From contig JAOPZP010000124.1 of assembly GCA_025964055.1 (NCBI GenBank), forward strand, positions 1 through 19,323: a DNA stretch of 19,323 bases, written 5' to 3'. The notes beneath the pieces were generated by a model. It saw only the letters and a program-made list of their open reading frames with translations. It was not told the DNA's origin and ran no database searches. Shown here one piece after another: positions 6,722-14,361 of this stretch. Source of the stretch: Conexibacter sp. Lineage in GTDB: Bacteria > Actinomycetota > Thermoleophilia > Solirubrobacterales > Solirubrobacteraceae. Numbering within the stretch: the stretch's first letter is position 1; every line of letters starts with the position of its first letter. The translations under genes and the position numbers were made by a program.

Positions 6722-7708
6722 TCATGGCCGGCGACGGGCCCAGGCGTCGACGCTCACCGCGGTGACGATGATCGCGCCCTGGAGGATCTGTTGGTACGTC
6801 GGGTTGATGTTCAGCAGGTTCGAGCCGTTGGTGATCATGCCGAGCAGCAGGACCCCCATCACGGTGCGCCAGATGGCGCCCTCCCCGCCCACGATGCTGG
6901 TGCCGCCGATCACCGCCGCGGCGATGGCGCTGAGCTCGAGGCCGACCCCCGCGTCGGCCTGGGCGCCGCCGACGCGCGAGGCGACGATCACGCCCGCCAG
7001 CCCGGCGCTCAGGCCGCTGATCACGAACGTCGCACCGCGGATGACCTCGACGCGGATCCCCGAGAGCCTGGCGGCCTCGGGGTTGCCGCCCACGGCGTAC
7101 ACGTAGCGGCCGAAGCTGGTGCGCGCCAGCAGGAACCAGGTGAAGGCCACGAACGCGGCGAACAGCCAGATCGAGTACTTCGCACCCAGCAGCTTCTCCT
7201 GCCCGATGCTCTGGAAGCCGAGCATCGGCACCGAGACGATCATCCCGGTGGTCAGCAGCAGCCCGAGCCCGCGGAACATGATGCTCGAAGCGAGCGTCGC
7301 CACGAACGCGTTGATGCGTCCGAGCGTGATCAGCAGGGCGTTGAAGAGTCCGAACCCGGCTCCGGCGGCGACGCCGGCGAGGATGCCGAGGGTGGCGTCA
7401 CCGGTGTGCTTGGCGATCAGCGCGGCGACCACGCCCGACACGGCGAAGCTCGCGCCCACCGAGAGGTCGAAGCCGCCGGCGATGATGACGAGCGTCGCTC
7501 CGCACGCGATGATCCCGACCGCCGCCGACTGGTCGAGCAGGTTGAGGATGTTGCGCGAGGTGAGGAAGACGTCGCTGCCGACGCTCAGCGCCACGAACAG
7601 CGCCACGAACCCCACGACGATGCCGTAGTCGCGGGGGCTGGCCTGGCGCAGCCGCGCGGTGAGCGTCTCCATCCGCGATGGGACGACGGGTGCTCGGGGC
7701 GGCGCCAT
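6722..7708 (-). CDS. ABC transporter permease, RbsC/AraH family
   Basis: A 328-residue polytopic membrane protein of the BPD_transp_2 family. I start it at the ATG at 7708 because AGGAGG lies 8 bp upstream. A GTG at 7744 that overlaps the ATPase stop (GTGA) is an alternative that adds 12 residues. About eight to ten hydrophobic segments are visible, beginning with DYGIVVGFVALFVALSVGS. The conserved AGGFDLSVGA segment and the late SAIAAAVIGGTSIVGGEGA loop, which contacts the ATPase, are both present. It forms the channel of the importer encoded with the next two genes upstream. The length is normal for the family. Confidence 0.92.
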   Translation of the reverse strand: MAPPRAPVVPSRMETLTARLRQASPRDYGIVVGFVALFVALSVGSDVFLTSRNILNLLDQSAAVGIIACGATLVIIAGGFDLSVGASFAVSGVVAALIAKHTGDATLGILAGVAAGAGFGLFNALLITLGRINAFVATLASSIMFRGLGLLLTTGMIVSVPMLGFQSIGQEKLLGAKYSIWLFAAFVAFTWFLLARTSFGRYVYAVGGNPEAARLSGIRVEVIRGATFVISGLSAGLAGVIVASRVGGAQADAGVGLELSAIAAAVIGGTSIVGGEGAIWRTVMGVLLLGMITNGSNLLNINPTYQQILQGAIIVTAVSVDAWARRRP

Positions 7709-7740
7709 GACGGTCTCCTCCTGGGTTGCCGATCGATCGG

Positions 7741-9291
7741 TCACGCGTGCGCCTCCATCTCTCCTGCGGCCGCGAACGCGGCCCGCATCACCACGTCGGC
7801 CGTCATGCGGTCGCCTTCCAGCTCGTCGACGACCGCTCCTTGCCGCATCACCAGCACCCGGTCAGACAGCCCCAGGACCTCCTCGACCTCGGAGCTGATG
7901 AGCAGGATGCTCATGCCCTCGGCCGCCAGCGACGCGAGCAGCTCGTAGATCGCGCGCTTGGCGCCCACGTCCACACCGCGCGTCGGCTCGTCGGCGATCA
8001 GCACGCGCGGCGGGCGGATCAGCCATTTGGCGAACAGCACCTTCTGCTGGTTGCCGCCCGACAGCGTGCGGACCGGCGCCTCCAGCGACCGCAGGCTGAC
8101 GCCGAGCTCCTCCACCATCGTCTGGGCCGCCCGCTGCTCGTCGCGCCGGGCGATGACCCCGCCGCGGCTGGCGATCCCGAGGTGGGAGAGCATCACGTTC
8201 TCGCGGATGGGCCGGCCCATGACCAGCCCCTGCTCCTTGCGGCTCTCGGGCAGCATCGCCAGCCCGGCGCCGACCGCGGCCCTGGGGCTGCCGATCGTCA
8301 CGCGGCGGCCGTTGACCTCGATGGTCCCCGAGCTGCGCTTGCGGGCGCCGAAGATCGCGTGAGCGACCTCCGAACGACCGCTGCCCACGAGCCCGGCGAG
8401 ACCGAGGATCTCGCCCTCGCGCAGCGAGAAGGAGATGTCATGCAGCACCCCCGGCTCGCTGAGGCCCTCGACCCGCAGGGAGACCGGCGCGTCGGGCCGG
8501 CGCGGCGGGCGCTCGGGGAACGCGACGTCCAGGGTCCGGCCCAACATCCCGGTCACGAGCGTCTCGGGCGTCTCGACCTCGGCCGGTGACGTGCGGACCA
8601 GGCTGCCGTCCTTGAGCACGGTCACCGTGTCGCAGAGGCGCAGCACCTCGTCGAGGAAGTGCGAGATGAAGAGGATCGTCGTCCCGGCGGCAGCCAGCTC
8701 GCGGACGATCGACGCCAGCTGGGCGGTCTCGTCCTCCGTGAGCGCCGCGGTGGGCTCGTCCATGACGATGACGCTGGCCCCGCGGGCGACCGCCCGCATG
8801 ATCTCGACCTTCTGCTGGTCGGCGAGGCGCAGCGAGCGGACCGGCGCCGTCCCCGGCAGGTCGAAGCCGATCCGGTCGGCCAGCTCCCGGTAGCGCTGCG
8901 CGAGCCGCCCGGACTGCAGCACACCGGCCCGCGTGCTCTCGACGCCGAGGAACACGTTGTCCATCACTGACCGCGCCGGAAGCAGTGCGAGCTCCTGCGC
9001 GATGATGGTCACCCCTGCGGCGAGCGCGTCGCGCGGGCCGCGGAAGTTCACCCGCTGCCCGTCCAGGAGGATCTCGCCGGCGTCCGGGCGCACGACGCCG
9101 GCGATGATCTTCCCGAGCGTGGACTTCCCCGCACCGTTCTCGCCGACGAGCGCGTGCACGGACCCCTGCCGCACCGAGACGGACACGTCTCGGAGGGCCG
9201 GGAAGCCGCCATAGCGCTTGCTCACGGCGCGGATCTCGAGATACGGCCTCTCGGCCGCCGAGTCCGCCGGTGGGGGGAAGTTCGCGTTCAT
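7741..9291 (-). CDS. ABC importer ATPase with two nucleotide-binding domains, RbsA-like
   Basis: A 516-residue protein with two fused ABC ATPase domains, as in RbsA, MglA and XylG. Domain 1 has Walker A GENGAGKST at 50-58 (K56) and Walker B VIVMDEPTAAL. Its signature is the degenerate LRLADQQKVEI rather than LSGGQ. Domain 2 has the altered Walker A GLVGSGRSE typical of this family, signature LSGGNQQKV and Walker B VLIADEPTRGVD. It energises uptake on the cytoplasmic face. It starts 19 bp after the binding-protein stop, and no strong Shine-Dalgarno is visible. Its stop overlaps an alternative GTG start of the permease. The family was described for sugars, but members also carry other small polar molecules, so the substrate should be inferred from the operon. 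Confidence 0.93.
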   Translation of the reverse strand: MNANFPPPADSAAERPYLEIRAVSKRYGGFPALRDVSVSVRQGSVHALVGENGAGKSTLGKIIAGVVRPDAGEILLDGQRVNFRGPRDALAAGVTIIAQELALLPARSVMDNVFLGVESTRAGVLQSGRLAQRYRELADRIGFDLPGTAPVRSLRLADQQKVEIMRAVARGASVIVMDEPTAALTEDETAQLASIVRELAAAGTTILFISHFLDEVLRLCDTVTVLKDGSLVRTSPAEVETPETLVTGMLGRTLDVAFPERPPRRPDAPVSLRVEGLSEPGVLHDISFSLREGEILGLAGLVGSGRSEVAHAIFGARKRSSGTIEVNGRRVTIGSPRAAVGAGLAMLPESRKEQGLVMGRPIRENVMLSHLGIASRGGVIARRDEQRAAQTMVEELGVSLRSLEAPVRTLSGGNQQKVLFAKWLIRPPRVLIADEPTRGVDVGAKRAIYELLASLAAEGMSILLISSEVEEVLGLSDRVLVMRQGAVVDELEGDRMTADVVMRAAFAAAGEMEAHA

Positions 9292-9310
9292 GTCAGCAGC
9301 GACCGCCTGG

Positions 9311-10342
9311 CTAGCTGCGCCAGTCGCCCTTGAAGTCGCCGAGCGTCGACTTGGTCGCGATCGGGCCGATGGGGCTCAGGGTCTCGCTGTTGAGCGAGGC
9401 CGGGACCTTCCCACCCCGAACCGCCTTGATGGCGTAGTCCGCCGCCGTCTTGCCCTCGCTGTAGGGCACGTAGACGTAGGCGCCGAACCACGATCCGTCC
9501 TGGATCGCGGTGATCGCCTGCTGCGCACCGCCCTGGCCGATGAGCTTCACCTTGCCCGACAGGCCCGCGTCGGCCACGGCCTTCGTGGCGCCCTGGATGG
9601 CCTGGTCGGAGCTGGCCATCACGTTGACGTCGCGGTGGGCCTGCAGCACGTCCTGCGCGGTCTTCAGCCCCTGGTCGGCCGTGTAGCCGCCCTCCTGGTC
9701 GGAGACGACCTTGATGTTCGGATGCTGCTTGATGACGTCCATCACGCCCTTGGTGCGGATCGTCTCCAGCGGCAGGGACTTCGAGCCGGGCAGGTAGGCC
9801 ACCTTGCATGCCGCATTGCCCTGACAGGCCTGCACGATGATCTTGCCCGTGTTCTCGCCCGTCGAGCTCGGCGTCTCGCCGATCGTCGACGTCAGGCCCG
9901 GAACCTGGGGCTCGAGGGTCGTCAGGTCCGACCCGATCGGGACGAAGGCCGCGATGACCTTCACACCGGCGTCGATGGCCTCGCGGACCGGGGCGACGAT
10001 CCCGTTGGGGTCGTTCGCGTTGATCACGAGGGCGTCGAACTTGCCCGACGTGACCGCGTCCTGAATGCCGGCGATCTGCTTGGCAGAGTCGAAGTTGGCG
10101 TCGAGGAACGTGGCCGTGGCACCGTTCTTGGCCGCGACCTCCTTGATGCCCCGGAACGTCTCCTGGGAGAAGCTGTTGGACGCGGCAAAGCCCGAGAAGG
10201 CGATCCGCACCTGCTTCTCACCAGCGGCGGTCGCGCTCTTGGTGTCGCTTCCACCGCTTCCACTGCTTCCACCGCATCCAGCGGCGACCGCCGCGGCCAG
10301 GGCCGCTGCGCCCGCTGTACTCATCACTCGTCGAACCTGCAT
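9311..10342 (-). CDS. Periplasmic-binding-type lipoprotein of the RbsB-like ABC importer
   Basis: A 343-residue secreted lipoprotein. The start at 10342 is chosen because GAGGGGAG lies about 9 bp upstream and a signal peptide begins directly (MQVRRVM, then an Ala-rich stretch). The lipobox AAGC places the lipidated cysteine at C23, followed by a Gly/Ser linker encoded by a 9-bp tandem repeat. The rest is a type I (Peripla_BP_4) binding fold of two Rossmann-like lobes: VRIAFSGFAASNSFSQ, FDALVINANDP, VMASSDQAIQGATKAV, KLIGQGG. It captures the substrate outside the membrane for the ATPase/permease pair. It is first in the three-gene transporter set. Upstream, 80 bp with a strong hairpin separate it from hyuA, so it may have its own mRNA 5' end. 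Confidence 0.93.
   Translation of the reverse strand: MQVRRVMSTAGAAALAAAVAAGCGGSSGSGGSDTKSATAAGEKQVRIAFSGFAASNSFSQETFRGIKEVAAKNGATATFLDANFDSAKQIAGIQDAVTSGKFDALVINANDPNGIVAPVREAIDAGVKVIAAFVPIGSDLTTLEPQVPGLTSTIGETPSSTGENTGKIIVQACQGNAACKVAYLPGSKSLPLETIRTKGVMDVIKQHPNIKVVSDQEGGYTADQGLKTAQDVLQAHRDVNVMASSDQAIQGATKAVADAGLSGKVKLIGQGGAQQAITAIQDGSWFGAYVYVPYSEGKTAADYAIKAVRGGKVPASLNSETLSPIGPIATKSTLGDFKGDWRS
10246..10272. repeat. 9-bp tandem repeat (three copies) encoding a Gly/Ser linker
   Basis: Two exact copies of CGCTTCCAC and one copy with a single change (TGCTTCCAC) run head to tail inside the binding-protein gene. They encode the flexible Gly/Ser stretch that tethers the folded domain to the lipidated cysteine. 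Slippage here would change linker length in whole codons without breaking the frame. Confidence 0.8.
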
Positions 10343-10396
10343 CGCTGTGCACTCCCCTCGTTGGCTATGTCGCCGGCTCCTGCCCCGACATTCCGC

Positions 10397-10416
10397 TCCC
10401 GGGGCAAGCCCCGGGA
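10397..10416 (-). terminator. Strong GC hairpin 6 nt after the hyuA stop
   Basis: TCCCGGGGC and GCCCCGGGA form a perfect 9-bp stem around AA (in practice a 4-nt loop with an 8-bp stem). On the minus strand it begins just after the hyuA TAG (10423-10425). No T-run follows, so it may not be a classic intrinsic terminator. It could partly terminate hyuBA transcripts, or protect a processed 5' or 3' end so that the transporter genes are expressed at a different level. Confidence 0.5.
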
Positions 10417-10422
10417 AACCCC

Positions 10423-12501
10423 CTACAACTCGATGACCACGTTCGACCACTCGTCGACCGAGAAACGCTGACCAGGGAAGACGAGCGTCGAGGCCGAGGC
10501 CTCTTCGACGACGGCGGGGCCGTCGACCGTCTGCCCGGTCGGAAGGCGCGCGCGCTCGTAGATGGCCGCTTCGTTCCAGCCCTGCTGGTCGAAGTGCACC
10601 ATCCGCTTTCCGCGCAGCGCCTCGCCGACGTCCCCGTCGCGCTGCTGGCGCGGCAGATCCCGGCTTGCGCCCAGCGGACGCAGAGCGGTCAGGTGGAAGT
10701 TCACGAACTCGACGGGAGCGTCGAGACGGAAGGTGTAATGGCGCTCGTGCAGCTCCGCGAAGCGGGACTCGACGTCGGCGAGCTCCTCCGCCCCCATCGG
10801 CCCCGCGGCGACCGGCACCTTGACCGTGTGCTCCTGGCCCTTGTAGCGCATGTCGGCCGAGCGCGTGAGGATCAGGCTGGGGTCGTGATCGGTCTGGCCG
10901 TCGAAGTGGTCGTCGGCCGACCGCTCCAGGTCGTGCCAGATCGCGTCGAGGTCGCCGGGCCGCAGGGCGTCGATCTGCATGACGCTCGTGCGCAGCCAGT
11001 CGCCGCGCTCCTCGGTCATGAGCATCCCCCAGGCGGAGAAGAGCCCCGGCGCCGGCGGGATGATGACGCGCTCGATGCGCAGCTCGGCCGCCAGCGCGGC
11101 CGCGTGCATCGAGCCGCCGCCGCCGAACGCGACGAGATCGAAGTCCCGCGGGTCGTGCCCACGGCGCACCGACACCAGCTTGATGGCGTTGACCATGCTG
11201 GCGTTGGCCACCCGGATCACGCCGAGCGCCGCCTCGTCGAGGCTGACCCCGAGCGGGTCGGCGATCGTCGACATCGCGGTCCTGGCGCGCTCCAGCGACA
11301 CGGCGATCTCACCGCCGAGGAAGTACTCGGGATCGATGCGACCGGCGATCAGGTTCGCGTCGGTGACGGTGGGCTCCGCTCCGCCCTCCGGATAGCACGC
11401 GGGCCCCGGCTTGGCGCCCGCGCTCCGCGGGCCGACATGGAGCCCCAGCGCCTCGTCGAGCCAGGCGATCGAACCGCCGCCGGCGCCGATCTCGACGATG
11501 TCGACGACCGGCACCTTGACGGGATAGCCGGGGTTGGCCGGCTCCCAGCCGATCCGGTAGTCCGTGGTCACCTTGACCTTGCCCTGCTCGATGAGCGACG
11601 TCTTGGCCGTCGTCCCGCCGATGTCGAGGGCGATGACGTCCTGGCGTCCGATCGCCTGGCCGATGATGGCCGCACCCATGATGCCGGCCACCGGGCCGGA
11701 CTCCACGAGCGTGATCGGGCGCTCCTTGGCGTGCTCGAACGACGTCGTCCCGCCGCTGGACTGCATGACGTAGCGCTGGCGGTCGATGCCGCGCGTCTCG
11801 AGCTCGGCGGCGAGGCGGTCGAGGTACCGGGCGGCGACGCGCTGGACGTAGGCGTTGAGCACGGTGGTGCTGGTCCGCTCGTACTCGCGCCACTCCATGG
11901 AGATCTCGTGCGACATCGACACCGAGACCCCCGGCAGGACCCGTCGCACGACCTCCGCGCAGCGGCGCTCGTGCTCCGGGTTGGCGTAGGAGTGCAGGAA
12001 GCAGATCGCGATCGCCTCCGCGCCGGCCGCAGCGGCGGCCTTGGCGGCGCGCTCCACGTCGGCCTCGTCGAGCGGCGTGAGGACCTCGCCCGTGTAGGAG
12101 AGGCGCTCGCGGACCTCGAAGCGCAGGGCCCGCTCGACGAACGGCTCCGGCTTGGCGAACCGCAGGTTGAACAGGTCGGGCCGGTTGGCGCGCGTGATCT
12201 CGAGGATGTCGCGGAACCCGGCCGTGGTGATGAGGGCGGTGACCGAGCCCTTGCGCTCGGTCAGGGCGTTGATCACCACGGTCGACCCGTGGGCGAACGA
12301 GACGACGTCGGACGTCGCGTCGATCTGCGCCTTGTTCAGCGCGTCGACGACGCCGCGCTCGAACTCCGGCGGCGTCGTGGAGGCCTTCGCCAGGCCGATG
12401 CTGCCGTCGCTGGTGTCGAGGTAGACGAGGTCGGTGAAGGTGCCGCCGATGTCTGTGGCGACGCGCAGCGGTCCGCGCTGATGGCCGTCGACGGTGCTCA
12501 T
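10423..12501 (-). CDS. hyuA: Hydantoinase/oxoprolinase family protein, subunit A (ATP-dependent)
   Basis: A 692-residue protein starting at the ATG at 12501. This overlaps the hyuB stop (ATGA) and has GAGGGGAA a few bases upstream; the frame runs on to 13212 only as a shadow inside hyuB. The N-terminal ATDIGGTFTD (15-24) and a second DIGGTTAKTS near residue 293 are the phosphate-binding loops of the actin/ASKHA-like ATPase fold. DIVEIGAGGGSIAW near 337, VGPRSAGAKPGPACY and PTVTDANL are family hallmarks. With subunit B, relatives hydrolyse ring amides at the cost of ATP (N-methylhydantoin amidohydrolase, 5-oxoprolinase) or carboxylate ketones (acetone and acetophenone carboxylases). The neighbouring N-carbamoyl hydrolase favours the ring-opening role. 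The length is normal. Confidence 0.92.
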   Translation of the reverse strand: MSTVDGHQRGPLRVATDIGGTFTDLVYLDTSDGSIGLAKASTTPPEFERGVVDALNKAQIDATSDVVSFAHGSTVVINALTERKGSVTALITTAGFRDILEITRANRPDLFNLRFAKPEPFVERALRFEVRERLSYTGEVLTPLDEADVERAAKAAAAAGAEAIAICFLHSYANPEHERRCAEVVRRVLPGVSVSMSHEISMEWREYERTSTTVLNAYVQRVAARYLDRLAAELETRGIDRQRYVMQSSGGTTSFEHAKERPITLVESGPVAGIMGAAIIGQAIGRQDVIALDIGGTTAKTSLIEQGKVKVTTDYRIGWEPANPGYPVKVPVVDIVEIGAGGGSIAWLDEALGLHVGPRSAGAKPGPACYPEGGAEPTVTDANLIAGRIDPEYFLGGEIAVSLERARTAMSTIADPLGVSLDEAALGVIRVANASMVNAIKLVSVRRGHDPRDFDLVAFGGGGSMHAAALAAELRIERVIIPPAPGLFSAWGMLMTEERGDWLRTSVMQIDALRPGDLDAIWHDLERSADDHFDGQTDHDPSLILTRSADMRYKGQEHTVKVPVAAGPMGAEELADVESRFAELHERHYTFRLDAPVEFVNFHLTALRPLGASRDLPRQQRDGDVGEALRGKRMVHFDQQGWNEAAIYERARLPTGQTVDGPAVVEEASASTLVFPGQRFSVDEWSNVVIEL

Positions 12502-14282
12502 GACCGGTTCCCCTCGTCGCGGGTCACGGGCGTGCTTCGGCGCTCGCTGAGGGCCTGGACCGCGAACGTCTGAGGATCCACGTCGACGCCGTAGATGGCG
12601 TCGGCGTCGTCCACCGTGATGAACTCGTTGCGCACGTCGCCGGCCACCAGCGCCGGGTCGCGCTCCAATGGCTCGCCCCACCCGCCGCCGCTGCCCGTGA
12701 CCACCCGGACGATGTCGCCCCGGTGGAGGGTCACGCCGGAGATCATCCCGGTCACCTCGGGGGGCCGGCCGTCGGCGTAGATGAAGTGCATCTCGTTGGG
12801 CGAACCGTCCTGCCCGCCGGCGGCACCCCACGCCGGGAACTCGTGACGGCCGATGATGCCCGTGACCGTCACGGCCTCGGCGGTGATCCGATAGTCCTTG
12901 ACGATGCCTTCGCCGCCGCGCCACTTGCCGGCACCGGCGGACGTGGTGTTGAGCCGGTACTGCTCGACGACGACGCCGTACTTCTGCTCGGCGACCTCGA
13001 CCGGGATCATGTAGGTCTCGCCGTCGCCGATCGAGACCAGCGCACGCTCGCCGTCCTTGCCCTGCCCGGCGCCCCAGCCGCCCGCGTTGGGCTCGAAGAG
13101 GATGAACAGCTCGTCGCTGTCGGGGTGGTTGCCGGAGATGAGGTCGCAGCAGAGCGACAGGAAGTGCCCGGCGGTGGTGCGCGCCGGGACCGCCTCGGCC
13201 AGCGCCTTCCACACGAGGTCGGAGATGCGGACGAGCACCTCCCAGTACGTGGAGACGGGCGCCGGACGCTCGGCGGTGAACATGGTGCGGTCCGGGCAGA
13301 TGACCTCGAGCCGGTCGAACACGCCCTCGTTGAGCGGCAGCTCGGGACCGGTGAGCGACTTGAAGATCAGCTGCACCGCGGACTTCAGCGCGGTGCGCGT
13401 GCAGTTCATCGGCGTCAGCAGCTGCCCATGCGTCCCGGTGAAGTCGCAGACGAACGCGTCGGCGGAGATCGTGACCTTGACGCAGATGCGGTACGGACCG
13501 CCGTGCTCGTCGGCGTCGACCCAGTCCTCGACCTCGTAGACGCCCGCGGGCAGGCGCTCCAGCTCGCGCTGGGTGAGCTCCACCGAGCGGGCGCGCATGC
13601 GTGCGATGCTGGCCTGGACGAAGGCGATGCCGTACTTCTCGGCCAGCTCCTGGAAGCGGCGCGCTGCCAGGCGCACCGAGGCGAGCTGCGCGTGCAGGTC
13701 GCCGATCGACATCGTCGGCACGCGCACGTTCGCGGCGATCACGTCGAAGACCGCGACGTTCGGCACGCCGGCGTCATAGAGCTTCACGACGGGGAACTGC
13801 AGGCCCTCCTGATAGATCTCCGTCGTGTTGGTGGAGACGCTGCCGGGATCCTTGCCCCCGACCTCGGTCCAATGCGCCTTGTTGATGGCGAACGAGACGA
13901 GCTCGCCGTCGTAGAAGATCGGCATGAGGACCGTGACGTCCGACAGGTGGGTGCCGCCGCCGCCGTAGGGGTCGTTGGTGAGCAGGATGTCGCCCTCGGC
14001 GATCCCCTCCAGGCCGAAGCGGTCCAGCGACGCGCGCACTCCCGGGCCCAACGTGCCGAGGAAGAGGGTCACGCCGTTGCCCTGCGTGATCAGGCCGCCC
14101 TCCGCGTCGGTGAGGCCGACGGCGAAGTCCAGGACCTCGTAGATGATCGTGCTCTGGCTGGTCCGTTGCGTGGTCACGAACATCTCGTCCGAGATGGCGA
14201 TGAGCCCCTCGGAGACGATCTCGAGGCTGAACGGATCGAGCCGTTGGAGGTTGGCGTCGGCGGGCGAGGCGGAGGTGGGCAT
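12498..14282 (-). CDS. hyuB: Hydantoinase B/oxoprolinase family protein, subunit B
   Basis: A 594-residue partner of HyuA. The start at 14282 (MPTSASP) is the last ATG before the conserved DPFSLEIVSEGL, and the longer frame to 14834 is antisense to hyuC. No Shine-Dalgarno is evident. NDPYGGGGTHLSDV (about 102-115), then INKAHWTEVGG and later GGWGAGQGKDGE and GAGKWRGGEG, are the expected hydantoinase B motifs, including likely metal or active-site His and Asp residues. In this family B carries the catalytic hydrolysis or carboxylation site while A uses ATP to activate the amide or ketone. It is the first gene of the long minus-strand operon and shares a 79-bp divergent promoter with hyuC. Confidence 0.92.
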   Translation of the reverse strand: MPTSASPADANLQRLDPFSLEIVSEGLIAISDEMFVTTQRTSQSTIIYEVLDFAVGLTDAEGGLITQGNGVTLFLGTLGPGVRASLDRFGLEGIAEGDILLTNDPYGGGGTHLSDVTVLMPIFYDGELVSFAINKAHWTEVGGKDPGSVSTNTTEIYQEGLQFPVVKLYDAGVPNVAVFDVIAANVRVPTMSIGDLHAQLASVRLAARRFQELAEKYGIAFVQASIARMRARSVELTQRELERLPAGVYEVEDWVDADEHGGPYRICVKVTISADAFVCDFTGTHGQLLTPMNCTRTALKSAVQLIFKSLTGPELPLNEGVFDRLEVICPDRTMFTAERPAPVSTYWEVLVRISDLVWKALAEAVPARTTAGHFLSLCCDLISGNHPDSDELFILFEPNAGGWGAGQGKDGERALVSIGDGETYMIPVEVAEQKYGVVVEQYRLNTTSAGAGKWRGGEGIVKDYRITAEAVTVTGIIGRHEFPAWGAAGGQDGSPNEMHFIYADGRPPEVTGMISGVTLHRGDIVRVVTGSGGGWGEPLERDPALVAGDVRNEFITVDDADAIYGVDVDPQTFAVQALSERRSTPVTRDEGNRS

Positions 14283-14317
14283 CAAGTGGAGGAGGGCCAG
14301 CGTCGTTGGGTGCGAAC

Positions 14318-14337
14318 CGAGTCGAATATATGACTCG
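14318..14337. promoter_or_regulatory. Palindromic candidate operator CGAGTC-N8-GACTCG
   Basis: Perfect 6-bp arms (14318-14323 and 14332-14337) surround the AT-rich spacer GAATATAT. An overlapping second repeat, CGAATA-N9-TATTCG (14323-14343), shares the same centre region. Both cover the predicted hyuB -10 and the hyuC -35, a good position for repression. The GntR/FCD protein of this window is the leading candidate binder. Confidence 0.5.
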
Positions 14338-14348
14338 TATTCGGAGCG

Positions 14349-14358
14349 GTATATATAC
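14349..14358. promoter_or_regulatory. GTATATATAC palindrome at the hyuC start
   Basis: A perfect 10-bp self-complementary sequence ending 3 bp before the hyuC ATG. It contains the best -10-like hexamer for hyuC, so it can be read as promoter, operator or both. Confidence 0.4.
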
Positions 14359-14361
14359 GGC

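Larger units (their letters stand above)
14283..14361. promoter_or_regulatory. Divergent hyuB/hyuC promoter and operator region
   Basis: This 79-bp AT-rich island lies between divergent starts. For hyuB (minus strand), TATATT at 14330 to 14325 matches five of six bases of the -10 consensus and would leave a leader of about 36 nt. For hyuC (plus strand), TATATA at 14352-14357 with ATGACT (14330-14335) 16 bp upstream places the transcription start at or within a few bases of the ATG, so hyuC may be leaderless. The palindromes listed separately cover both promoters, which would let one regulator switch both directions together. Confidence 0.55.

Noticed and set aside
3296..7948. Long plus-strand frames of 633, 517 and 453 codons opposite the operon
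   Set aside because: They are GC-driven shadows of recognised minus-strand genes. They have no motifs and no ribosome binding sites, and their composition is biased to Arg, Asp, Gly, Ala and His.
12502..13212. N-terminal extension of the hyuA frame by 237 codons
   Set aside because: It lies entirely within hyuB in another frame and is Arg-rich. The ATG at 12501, overlapping the hyuB stop, precedes the conserved ATDIGGTFTD.
9218..14333. Long plus-strand frames of 417, 659 and 536 codons opposite the binding protein, hyuA and hyuB
   Set aside because: Same pattern as above: they mirror conserved codons of the minus-strand genes and carry no domain of their own.
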